64,000 nucleotides of DNA, taken from NCBI GenBank assembly GCA_038502055.1, contig JAXRKN010000014.1, positions 297,011-361,010 of the forward strand, written 5' to 3'. Positions 24,301 through 34,208 of this stretch are shown piece by piece. Below the pieces are notes generated by a model. That model saw nothing but the letters and a program-made list of their open reading frames with translations. It ran no database searches and was not told the origin of the DNA. How positions within the stretch are numbered: position 1 is the first letter of the stretch; every line of letters starts with the position of its first letter. The translations under genes and the position numbers were made by a program. The DNA comes from Tanytarsus gracilentus. Lineage: Eukaryota > Arthropoda > Insecta > Diptera > Chironomidae.

Positions 24301-26139
24301 CCGAGCAAATGGATCTCCAGCAGGCAATTACCGATGCAAACATTTCCCTTAATCTCTTCTTCAACAACCAAATTGATGCCGCACATGAGATGATGAAACC
24401 GCACGCGCATCACTCTATCTATCATGCTGTCGGTAACAGTGTTTTTCTCTTCATGGAAGCTATGTTGACATTTGAACAGCGGCACATTGAGTCGGCGTCT
24501 GAGGCGCTCAAAACTTGTCTCCAGACTTGCCAAAAGTTTAGGAAAAAGTCGACAATTACTGAGAGCATTGGAAAAACTTTTAAGCGACCGAATTTCAGCG
24601 ATTATTCAGAGCTTGAAGCTCACGCTGAACTTTGCTTCGCTGAAGCTTTGCTTTTGAAAGCTCTTCTGACCTTTGTCGAGGATGAAACACTTTCGAGTAT
24701 GATTAAAGGTGGAATTAAAGTTAAAACTTGTTATAATAGCTTCAAAAATTGCAACCAAATTCTTCTTCAACGAAAGTGGGACAACGAAACATCCAAAGAA
24801 CATTTCGAGTCGGGCGTTCGAATGGGTGTCGGCACTTTCAATCTCATGATCTCATTGCTGCCGGGTCGAGTAATAAAATTGCTGGAATTTATTGGATTTT
24901 CCGGAAATAAACAAAGTGGAATGCAAGATTTAGTTGCTGGATCGCAGATGAATGGATTGCGGCAGGTGTTGTGTGTAATGACACTGCTCGGATATCACTT
25001 GATTGTTTGCTACGTGCTGAGTCATCAGGAAGGCGATTTGGACTTTTGTGATGAACTTCTCGAGAAGCAGTTGAGTGTGAGTTGAATTTATTATAATATT
25101 TTAAAATTTATCACCTAACAAAATATTAATTTTACCACTCAACAGCTCTATCCCAACGGCGTCTGGTTTCTCTTCTTTAAAGGTCGTCTCGAGTTCATGA
25201 AAGGCAATCTCGATGACGCACTCAGTTGGTACAAAAGATCCTGGAAGTCACAAAATATTTGGACACAATTTCACCACATTTGTTTCTGGGAGATGCTTTG
25301 GGTTAACAGTCTCAAGCTTGAGTGGCGCGAAGCAATTTTATACTCGAGTTTTCTCGTTGAAAACAGTAAATGGAGTCGGACCATGTACACTTATCAAAAA
25401 GCCTCTCTCATGTGCATGCTAAACTCAAAAGAGCTCACATCGAGTGAAAAAAGAACGATTACAACTTTAATGCAAGAAGTGCCAGTCTACAAGCAGAGAA
25501 TTGCCGGAAAATCCCTTCCGATGGAAAAATTTGCTTGTCGACGTGCTGAAAGATTTCTATCGACCGGAACTCTCATTCTTCCCGCCATCGAGTTGATGTT
25601 CTTGTGGAATCTCTTTAAGATTATCGGAAAGAAATTTCAACTTGCCGAGGGAGTTTTTAAATTAATCGAGAAGACTTTAACGTCACTCGAAGAAGCCGAT
25701 GCCAATGACCCGATAAGAAAGTATGAGACTGATAATCGTGCGTTGCTTTTGCTGCTGAAGGGAGCGTGTCTCCGGCACATGAAGAGTCCGCTGCAGAGCA
25801 TGAAGTGAGTTGATTTTAAAATTCACAGCTTCTACTAAATTTCTCCTTCTTATCTAACTTTAAATTGTTTCATCATTCTTTAGATTCCTGGAAGAATCAT
25901 TATCACTTCAAAAGTCCATTAAAGAGGACACTTTTATCATTCCATACGCTATCGTTGAGATCGCATTTCTCCATATCGACCAGAATCGTCTTGACATGGC
26001 AATAAGTTGTCTCGAGGATGCAAAGAAAAACTACACCGGTTATTCACTCGAGTCGAGACTTCACTTTCGCATTCATACAGCTTTAAGTGATCTCAAAGCA
26101 CCGAAGGAGGTTAACGGCGAGAATGGCGAAAAGCTTTAA
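21352..26139 (+). CDS. Tetratricopeptide repeat protein 39 (TTC39/Iml2 family)
   Basis: Exons 21352-21387, 24249-25076, 25146-25804 and 25884-26139 give 592 residues, close to animal TTC39 proteins. The 36-nt first exon (MASIGFEDDDDE) is followed by a 2.9-kb intron. Family signatures include the AEQMDLQQAITDANISLNLF start, HAELCFAEALLLKALLTF, SGVRMGVGTFNLMISLLP, LLGYHLIVCYVL, and the TPR-like helices LYPNGVWFLFFKGRLEFMKG and SWKSQNIWTQFHHICFWEML. TTC39 proteins belong to the Iml2/outer-membrane-associated TPR family; vertebrate members are linked to lipid metabolism, but the molecular role is poorly defined. Overlapping AATAAA signals follow at about 26,250-26,267. Confidence 0.88.
21822..21936. 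mobile_element. Remnant of the hAT-type MITE family
   Basis: In the first TTC39 intron. The right end, GCAATTGTCCATCTCTG, matches the inverted terminus of the MITEs at 13.3 and 14.3 kb, with the same TTACTCGATTTC sub-terminal block. The left end is decayed. Confidence 0.5.
21937..24248. other. Remainder of the first TTC39 intron
   Basis: Non-coding. It carries dispersed copies of a CAGGGGTGG-GACACT motif (about 22,945; 23,073; 23,495; and inverted near 23,590). The pair at about 23,494-23,602 is arranged as inverted termini around 70-80 bp of A/T filler, which suggests a second small MITE family. Confidence 0.45.
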
Positions 26140-26691
26140 AGGACAACGAAATTATTTATTTCCAAAGAGTTTTATGAGAAAATTCTATTTTTGTGAGAAA
26201 GTTTATTTGGTAAATGTTGAATGATGTTTTGAGATTTATTAAGGTGAAAAATAAAATAAAATAAAATGTGAAATTTTATTTATTAAATATTTTATTAGAA
26301 AAAATCATCTGACATCTCTAACGTATTTTAAAATTTCAAATTCTCAATCTGTCACTTTTTCTCGCACTTGCGCGCCCTCTGTCGACTTTTCCCACCAACT
26401 TCATCGAGCTAATTTTGACAGCTTATTGAGCACATGCTCGTTTAGTTCGCTTTTCGCGTTTGCCGTGTGAACATCGTAAGAGAAAATAAAGTGAAACATT
26501 TAGAATTTTTTAAGACTCACGCACACATTTAAAAAAATTTCGTGTGTTTACGCTGAGCAGAAAAGAGATTGAGAATTTTTGGTGCGGCCATTTGTTGAAA
26601 AAAGAAAAATTTTCTTTAATTCTAAAAAAAGTCTCGCGAGAGCGTTGAGGATCGACTATTAGCAAATCCCATCGTACATAATTGCTGCACG
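26140..26691. other. TTC39 3' flank and vig2 promoter/5' UTR
   Basis: Polyadenylation-type AATAAA repeats near 26,250-26,267. From about 26,340 the composition becomes less AT-rich (CTTGCGCGCCCTCTGTCGAC), as expected for the promoter or 5' UTR of the broadly expressed gene that follows. No TATA box was assigned. Confidence 0.45.
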
Positions 26692-29600
26692 ATGGAGAAC
26701 ACTTATGGCATTGGCATAGCGAATCGCTATGATCTCTTCTACGGTCAGGACGATGTGACTGAATTCGAGACGGTTGTGTCGAAGAAGAAGAAGGACAAGA
26801 AAGAGCCGGCAGTGCCTGGTCAGCCACAGCCAGCAGCGCCAAAGTCAGCGGCCGAAAAGGAGAATAAGGCTCAGCCGAAACCGGTCAATGCTGCTGCCGC
26901 GCCAAAGGCACAATCACAGGACGCCCGCAAGGATCAACGAAAGGGAATCAAGGAACAAAATACCACCGGCAAAAAGGATGGTGAGTGAAATGCGACCAAA
27001 TTTGGGGATTTAGGAAATTTTTTCACAAAAAATGTGCTCCGCCGATTTTTCGTGTGCGTGTTAGTGAACAATTTTTCCTGCGACTGTATTTGTTTGTGAA
27101 TTTCTAAGCTCACTTTTCATCCTTTCAAACGCATCACATTTGCTTATCAACAATGAAAAGATCTTGATGCATCTCGCGGGTCATTTGCGATTGTCTTTCC
27201 CTCCCTTAAGTCGCTTTTTTCACTCGCACTCGATGCGACTTCATTTTGCGCCGCCGCATAGAGAGTGAAAAGAAAAAACACACACAATACATGTGTGAAT
27301 ATGCGAATCATTAATACATCGATGTCTGTCGAAAGAATACAGTGAGAAGTGTACATGAAAGTTCTTAGTCGAGGTCTCACCATGAGAGTTCTTGTAATGC
27401 TTGGCAAGACTGACATGAATTTTAAGTTTTTTTCTGTTGTTGTGGAGCGGAAGTTGAAAGTTTTTGGACATTTTTTTAATATGATTGAGTTCGAGATTGA
27501 TTTAAAGGTTAAATTTTAAGAATGTCAATTAATGACTTAAATTTCATTGGAAAGTTATGAATTTTGGATCAGCTGGGTTTTATTTGAAAGACTTTGAATT
27601 TTTTATATTCATATTTTATGAAAATAAACTTTATACTGGGTATTTAAATAACAGAGTTTAATTCCCCTTGAAAATTTTAATTAATCTTAAATAACAGAGT
27701 TGAAACCCCTTAAGTTTTTTGTTAGTTGTAAATTAATTAAATTTATTTAAGTTAAAAATCAAAGATTTCAAAAGGTTTTATTCGATAATGCTTAAAATCT
27801 CTTACAAGTTCACTAATTAATTTTTAATTCACCCATCACTAAGTCAATTAATGAACAAACAAAAATTAGCTCTTAATTAACCTTGAAAATATTTTTAAAA
27901 AATTTCAATTAAAACGTTTAAAATTTTTTATTAACCTATTTTTCATACAATTAATTTTAACCTTAATTTTTTCAAAATCTTCTTATTATTTTCACTTTCA
28001 TCCTCTTATTTATTTTCTACCTGTTTATCGATCACAAAAAACTTTAAATTTCTCTCTTTATTCATTATTCTGAACGAAAGACAATCTCGCATCTTTTATA
28101 AAGCTGTCAGCTGAGAATCATAAAAGAGAATCGCAAGAAAGATGAAATTTTATCACCACTTTATGATCTTTGTTTACCTTTTAAATAACAAAATGGATGC
28201 AGATAAAAATTACTGAAGCAGGTGAACATGAAATGAGTTATTGAAGTAAATTTGGAGAATTTTAAATTAATTAAAAATAAATAAATAATTTTTGAGTTAT
28301 TGATTTTGATGATGATGTTAACAAACTGGTAGCTCTCAGGTATTTTTCGAGCTTCCGTCAATGTCACTTAAAACCCTCAAAAAATTGATTGAAACTCCAC
28401 AACTTGATTCACTTGTCAAAAAAACCACCAAATTATTATTTCTCATAATCCGCCCACAAAATTCTCTCGCGATAAAAAAAACTACAAAATTGAAAGGGAA
28501 AATCAATTCCACCGACAGTCTCTCATCCAAATTCTCTTCGCACGTGCTTCACTGCTCCTCTATGTGTATTTATATATTTTTTTTATCGTTTGACCGAAAT
28601 GGAAATGCGATGATCACTAAATGAATACAACGAAAAAAAAAATTATGTCACACACCGCCAATGTAAGTGTGGTTGAGTTTGAAATATAAAAAAGTGAAAA
28701 CGAAGTAAAGTTCTAAAATGGAATCGACATGTGATGGATGAAATAAGAAGAAAGTTTCAAGAACTTGCAAAATTGTTGCAGTGAAGTCGTTGAAAGTCAA
28801 CCGAAAAATGCGAATTTTCAGATGAAAAGAAAACACGTGAATGGAAAAAAATGTTGAGGTTGTGTGAGTGAGATGGAGAATGAAAGTCTTAAAAATCGTG
28901 TGAGAAAATGCAATCGGGAAAAAGTTTGTTCTTGGTGATTTAAAAAATTGAAAGCGAACTTTGAAATTATTTTGTTAAAAATTTATGATTTCTTTGGTTA
29001 GCTGAAAGTTTTAAAGGAATTTTAATAGTAAATTAATTTTAAAATTTTTTAAATTTATAAAAATATAAAATTTTAAATAAAAAATAAACTTAATTTTTTT
29101 AGGGGTCTTAATATTAACAGCAAGGGGGCATTGACCCCCATTAGATAATCTACAATTTTTAAAAAAAATTATAAATTTAAAATAAACGTAAAAAAACTTT
29201 AAAAATTTTATTTAAAAGGTTTTTTAATCCTGAACAAATTTTTTTATTTTTTTTAACAAAACAAATTTGTTTTTAAAATTTTTCAAAAAGTAAACAAATT
29301 TATTTTTATAAAAACTTTCAACCTTTTCCAAAAACTCACTTTCCTTCCACGAAATTATTTTCAACCCCTAAAAGCTCTTAACGTAATCACACAAATTCTT
29401 CTGTCAGCAACAAACTTTCAATTTCTTTATAAATCTCAAACAAAATTTCCTTCTGAGAATTTCAAACTTTCTTTCATCCTCAGAAAACAGACAAATATCT
29501 CAAAACGGACAACCTCGCCCGCAGTTCACTCAGAAGCCAGGCGAAAATCGTGAGGAGCGCAATAACCGCAAGAATCGCGAGATGAACGGACAAATTCCAA

Positions 29601-30661
29601 ACGGTATTGAACAATCGGACAAACCGAGAGGCAACAACAACACTAGCAAAGTTCGCAGTGATCGTAAAACTTTTAATGGCAAGCGACGCGATAGGCAATC
29701 AGGAAGCGATAAAACTGGCGTTAAATCGGTTGACAAGAGAGGCGGCGAGGGCGCACACAATTGGGGAACTCACAAATCGGACATTGACGACATGAATAAG
29801 CCAGTTACAGATGGCGAGGAGACGAGTGGCGAGAAGGAGGTTGAGGAGGTTGAAGAGCAGCCGCCCGCACCTGAGGTTTGTTACAAATAAATTTAAATAA
29901 TTTAGATTCTAAAATCTGACAATTTTTAGGAGCCAAAGGAAATGACATTGGACGAATGGAAGGCACAGAGACAAGCTCAAATGCTTCAACCACAATACAA
30001 TATTCGAAAGGCTGGCGAGGGTGAGGACAATGGAAAATGGGCAGACAAAATGGTGAAACTCGATCGTAAGGTTGAAGATAATGCTGGCTTGAAGAAGGAG
30101 GGTGACGCTAAGAAGGACGACGGCAAAAAGAAGCAAGTTCTCGATATTGTTTTTAACTTTAATGATGGACGACGTGGCGGACTCGGCAGACGTGGACCAC
30201 CGACAGGAGAGCGTGGAGATCGTGGAGACCGTGGCGACCGTAGGGATCGTGGTGAGCGTCAAGATCGTGGCGAGCGTCAAGATCGTGGAGAGCGTCAAGA
30301 TCGTGGCGAGCGTCAAGATCGTGGTGAGCGTCAAGATCGTGGTGAGCGTCAAGATCGTGGAGAACGTCAAGATCGCGGTGACCGCGGAGAACGTCAAGAT
30401 CGCGGTGACCGCGGAGAACGTCAAGATCGTGGCGATCAAGGCGGAGACCGCAAGCAAAATCGTCCTCGTCGTCCTCCACGTGAAAACGGTGAAGGCGGTG
30501 CTCCAGCTCCACGTGAAGCTGCCGCCGCTCCCGGACCATCAAACGAAGGCGATGCCGGTCAACGAAGACAACGTCGACCACGCTTCCCAAGAGTTGACGG
30601 TCCCCTCGGACAAAACGCTCCCAAGGTCGACGACATTCGCGCCTTCCCATCCCTCAGTTAA
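26692..30661 (+). CDS. vig2: Vasa-intronic-gene type RNA-binding protein (SERBP1/HABP4 family)
   Basis: Exons 26692-26980, 29484-29875 and 29930-30661 encode 470 residues. The N-terminus (MENTYGIGIANRYDLFYGQD) matches the family start. The HABP4/PAI-RBP1 core is around residues 171-190 (DKTGVKSVDKRGGEGAHNWG). EEPKEMTLDEWKAQR is near residues 228-240, and the C-terminus is RVDGPLGQNAPKVDDIRAFP-type. These proteins bind RNA and ribosomes; Drosophila Vig proteins are associated with RISC and heterochromatin. Residues about 320-400 form an arginine-glycine tract built from RGERQD and RGDRGERQD units, replacing the looser RGG box usual in the family. Intron 1 is 2.5 kb. An AATAAA lies at about 30,876. 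The choice of vig2 over vig is a judgement. Confidence 0.88.
26981..29483. other. vig2 intron 1
   Basis: Non-coding. It contains less AT-rich patches near 27,000-27,440 and 28,330-28,900, and a small GGGGGCATTGACCCCC hairpin near 29,125-29,140. No snoRNA or nested gene could be identified by eye. Confidence 0.45.
30205..30450 (+). repeat. Coding minisatellite encoding the RG-rich tract of Vig2
   Basis: Eighteen-bp units of the type CGTCAAGATCGTGGMGAG repeat in tandem. Later units are expanded by GATCGCGGTGACCGCGG to 27 bp. The array keeps several alternative frames open on both strands, which produces spurious ORFs. Confidence 0.9.
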
Positions 30662-31736
30662 ATTTTGAGCGTGCGCGCACTGCAGAGAGAAAAAGAGTCA
30701 GTCAGGACATCTTAGAGGCAAAATTTACGCTTCATTTTCTTTTTATTTTTATTACGGAAATATTTTCGCGCCACCTTTTTCAACTTCTGAGGATGAATTG
30801 TAATTTTTTTTAAAAATTCGTTTAAGAACAATAGAAAGTTTCATATTAAAATCACACATTGAGAATTAAATACACAATAAAAAAATAATATGAAATTATT
30901 TCAATTTTTGTGTTCTTCATCGACCCATTAAATGTAACGAACACTTTAAAACTTTTATAGTGGATTGACTTTAGAGATTTGATGATGATTTAGCGAAGAA
31001 AATAATTAAACTCAAACTTAAATTTCAAAGAAATTTCTTAAATTATCAGAACTCATCAATCCCTTAATTAAAATCTATATAACTTTCAACTTTACTATCG
31101 ACAACTTATCTATCAAAAAAAAATGTTGATGAGAATTTTGAGAAAAGTCTTTTGATTAAAAATCAATAAAGACGATTTTAAATTTATTAGAATTTTAAAT
31201 TAGCCACTTTGCGCTTAACTTCAACCCGAGTGCTCCCTCCATGCTGACATCAACATCAACAAATTAATTTTCTCAAAATTCTCACAATAAAAGCTACGAA
31301 AAAAAATCCTTTAAAATACGCAACACAACACATTTTATAATTTTTTTGTTTAGAAAACACATTTTTTTTCTTTTTAAGATGGTAAAAAAACTAACTTCGA
31401 GATGAACGAGAGTAAAAAATTATTATTGTGGAAGTGAAAAAAAACATACAAGTAAAAAAATACAAAAAACAATTAAAAAATGATGAAAAATAAAAATTGT
31501 AAAATTTTTTGAAATCTAAAAAAGTTTTTTTGTTGAAAATTTTCAGATCATTGAATAAAACCTGAGTGCTCCCTCTTTGTTGTCATCAACAGCAACGAAA
31601 TGAATTTTATTAATTTTTCTGAGTTTCAAAAAATCTCTAGATAAAAATTTCTTATCACTCTTTCATCTTTCACCGACGATTTGATAAAAATTCTCAATTT
31701 AAAAATCGAAAATTAAAAATTTAATTCACTTTCAAA
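30662..31736. other. vig2 3' UTR and intergenic DNA
   Basis: Contains the vig2 polyadenylation signal near 30,876. The phrase GAGTGCTCCCTC...TGTCATCAACA...CAACGAAATGAATTTT occurs twice in similar form (about 31,228-31,270 and 31,565-31,610), suggesting a local duplication. No gene is seen. Confidence 0.45.
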
Positions 31737-32881
31737 ATGATTTTTGCACTGTTCAGTTTAATTTTATTAACTTCGAGCGTAAACTCGGAAGAAATTTCCA
31801 GTTCAATAGTGAACGGTGAAAATGCTCGAATTCAAGACTTTCCATACATGGCGACGGTTGCACTTGGACCAATTACGATGTGCGGTGGTTCGATAATTTC
31901 ATCGAGGAGTGTGCTCTCGGCTGCTCATTGTTTCACGGACTTTTTCATTCAAAATGGTTTTGTGTCGGTGACTGTTGGATCTTCTTTTCGTGATGGACGA
32001 CTTGGCGGTCAAAGATATCGAGGACGACGACCTGTCATTCATCCCGGCTACACTCAAGACAATTTTACATTAATTTACGATGTCGCTGTTGTTCAAACAA
32101 TTTCAGCAATTCAATTCAATCCTCGAATTCAACCGATTGAAGTTTCAAACTTTTACGTTGATGTTGGAGTTGTTGGTGTCGTGACTGGTTGGGGATTCAC
32201 TCGTCAAGGAATTATTCTACCTGAATTTGCGGATCGCCTTCAAAGCATGCAAGCGATGACAATTCCTGATGGCGATTGTTATTTTATGTTGAGTCATCAT
32301 CCAAGAAGTCAGTGGTTGAACGAACAAAATATTTGCGTGGTTGGCTTCAGAGACTCGCAGACTTCCGTTTGTGGAGGTGATTCTGGCGGACCATTGGGTG
32401 AGTTTTGATGGGTTATTAATTATTTTTTTTAATCGAATAATTAAGAATTTTTGTAATTTTTATGAATTTTATAAATTTTATAATTTTTGTAATTTTTTAT
32501 AATTTTTATAATTTTCATAATTTTTATAATTTTTTTAATTTTTTATAATTTTCATAATTTTCATAATTATCATAATTTTTATACCTTTTATAATTTTTAT
32601 AATTTTTATAATTTTATAATTTTTTAATTTTTATAAATTTTATAAATTTTATAATTTTTATAATTTTCATAATTTTTATATTTTTTCATTTTTTTAAAAA
32701 TATTTTTAAAAAATTTAAACTCAATTTTACTTAATTTTAAAAATCTTTAAATATTTTTTTAGTTCTCAACAATCGTTTGGTCGGAATCGTCAGTTGGAGG
32801 CTTCGTGAATGTGGCGATGGCACTCCAGATGTTTTCGTTCGAACGTCAGCGGTTTATGATTGGATAAAAAACTTTTTATAA
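31737..32881 (+). CDS. Secreted S1 serine protease, chymotrypsin-like
   Basis: Exons 31737-32397 and 32763-32881 encode 259 residues. A signal peptide (MIFALFSLILLTSSVNS) precedes the mature start IVNGENAR. The triad is present: LSAAHCF (His), IYDVAVVQT (Asp) and CGGDSGGPL (Ser). The residue six before the catalytic Ser (S1 pocket base) is Ser, which suggests chymotrypsin- or elastase-type rather than trypsin-type specificity. VSWRLREC places Arg where position 216 is usually Gly, so the pocket is probably altered. The residue before IVNG is Ser, not Arg/Lys, so activation by trypsin is not expected. Six cysteines fit the three standard disulfides. AATAAA lies at about 32,933. Digestive or immune use cannot be decided. 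Confidence 0.85.
32410..32700. repeat. Degenerate (TTATAATTTT) tandem repeat in a protease intron
   Basis: Almost the whole 365-bp intron consists of variants of TTATAATTTTTATAATTTTC, 10-12 bp per unit. It looks like slippage-driven expansion. Confidence 0.8.
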
Positions 32882-33111
32882 CTTTTTTATTACCTAATTA
32901 TCTTAAAAGTTTCACGCTGAATGTCATAAAACAATAAAATTACATTAAGATAAAAAAGATTGAGATAATAAAAAATTGTGAATAAAAAAATTTGAGGTTT
33001 TTCAAGCAAGTTTGATTTTATAGTAATTTTATAAACATTATTTTAGCAATTAAAAAAATTTATTTTATTTATTCTTAATTTTTACATTTTAAATCGTAAT
33101 TAATATTTTTT

Positions 33112-33519
33112 CTAAGCATGTCGACGATTTCTCACGACCATCATGTTGCCATTTTCTAAAGGAAACGGCAAAGTCATATCGAAATTTACAAAGTGGGAAA
33201 TTTCTCCAGTTTCGGTGTCCAAACCCGATTTACTGACAATTAAAGCCTGATAATGTCCACTGTTGAATTTTTCGCTTGCTTTGCGTTTTCTCTTCAATTT
33301 TCTTTGCTTGTAAACTGGAGCTGCTGCGATGTTGTGTCGTCTCAACGTTGATGCGAGATGTTTTGCTGTCGAATCTTTTGCTGTCAGAATCACAATTCGA
33401 CTCAGATTTCCTGTTGGATCGCGAATTTCTTGAAGAACGTTGAGAAGATGAACAACTTTGAGTTGTTGGAACTCGATGATGTGATGAATGCGAGGAACTG
33501 TGCGACGATTGTTGTTCAT
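33112..33519 (-). CDS. Orphan DEAD-box helicase C-terminal fragment
   Basis: An intact single-exon ORF of 135 residues from the ATG at 33,519. It resembles the C-terminal RecA-like lobe of DEAD-box RNA helicases: a linker plus LLNVLQEI, motif IV-like RIVILTA, STAKHLASTLRRHNIAAAPVYKQ, then KASEKFNSGHYQALIVSKSG with LDTETGEISHFVNFDMTLP in the place of motif V. It stops before motif VI (the HRIGRTGR region). The whole N-terminal lobe (motifs Q to III) is absent, so ATP-driven unwinding is not expected. It could be a decayed retrocopy that kept an open frame, or a small domesticated protein. It stands alone between a protease and the large NTPase gene. Confidence 0.55.
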   Translation of the reverse strand: MNNNRRTVPRIHHIIEFQQLKVVHLLNVLQEIRDPTGNLSRIVILTAKDSTAKHLASTLRRHNIAAAPVYKQRKLKRKRKASEKFNSGHYQALIVSKSGLDTETGEISHFVNFDMTLPFPLENGNMMVVRNRRHA

Positions 33520-34208
33520 TGTCACAAAAATTTGATTTTTTTCAGTTGATGAACTTTGAAATTATTTTCTCAAATTTATGGGAAAAATATTTAAATTTAA
33601 TTCAAAGTTTTCGAGAATTTAACTTTAAAAAATTTGAGAAGTTCTTCAACTGATGAAAGTTGAACTGATTGTGATGATTAATTTGAGATAATTCAGGTTT
33701 ATATTCAATAAAGATTTCAGGTATTTTTAAAAAAATAATTGTGAAGATTTAAAAATTAAAAATACCTGAAAGTTTTAAATAAAAACAAAATAAACTTATT
33801 TTTTTATTTTTAAAGTAAATTGTATTTTTTTTAAAAATTTTAAAGGAAATTTTAATTTTTTAAACTTAACATTAAATTGAAATTTTTAAAGTAAATTGAT
33901 TTTTTTTTAATTTTTAAGAGTAAATTTTAATGTTTATTCAAATTCTATCAAAATTTTAAAATGAATCAAATTTAAATCTCATGTTTGATATTTTTAATTA
34001 TGCATCATTACCTTAAAATAAATCACTGTGACTCAATACTTCATATGATTCGAAATAATTTTCATATTCGGGAGAAAAAAATCACAAAATTTTATTCATT
34101 CTCAGAACAGACACAGTTGAGATAACTTGTGGAAAATAAATTAAATCATAACTAATATAAGACCTAAAAATCAACAAAAAATTAAAATTATTTAAAACAA
34201 TCAAAAAA
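33520..34208. other. Intergenic between helicase fragment and large NTPase gene
   Basis: A/T-rich with short direct and inverted TTTTAAAGTAAATT-like repeats around 33,800-33,930. It must hold the promoter of the gene at 34,209, but no confident motif can be named. Confidence 0.4.

Noticed and set aside
29909..30650. Several long alternative-frame ORFs over the vig2 repeat region
   Set aside because: They exist only because the 18- and 27-bp repeats lack stops in several frames; the true frame is fixed by the family signatures on both sides.
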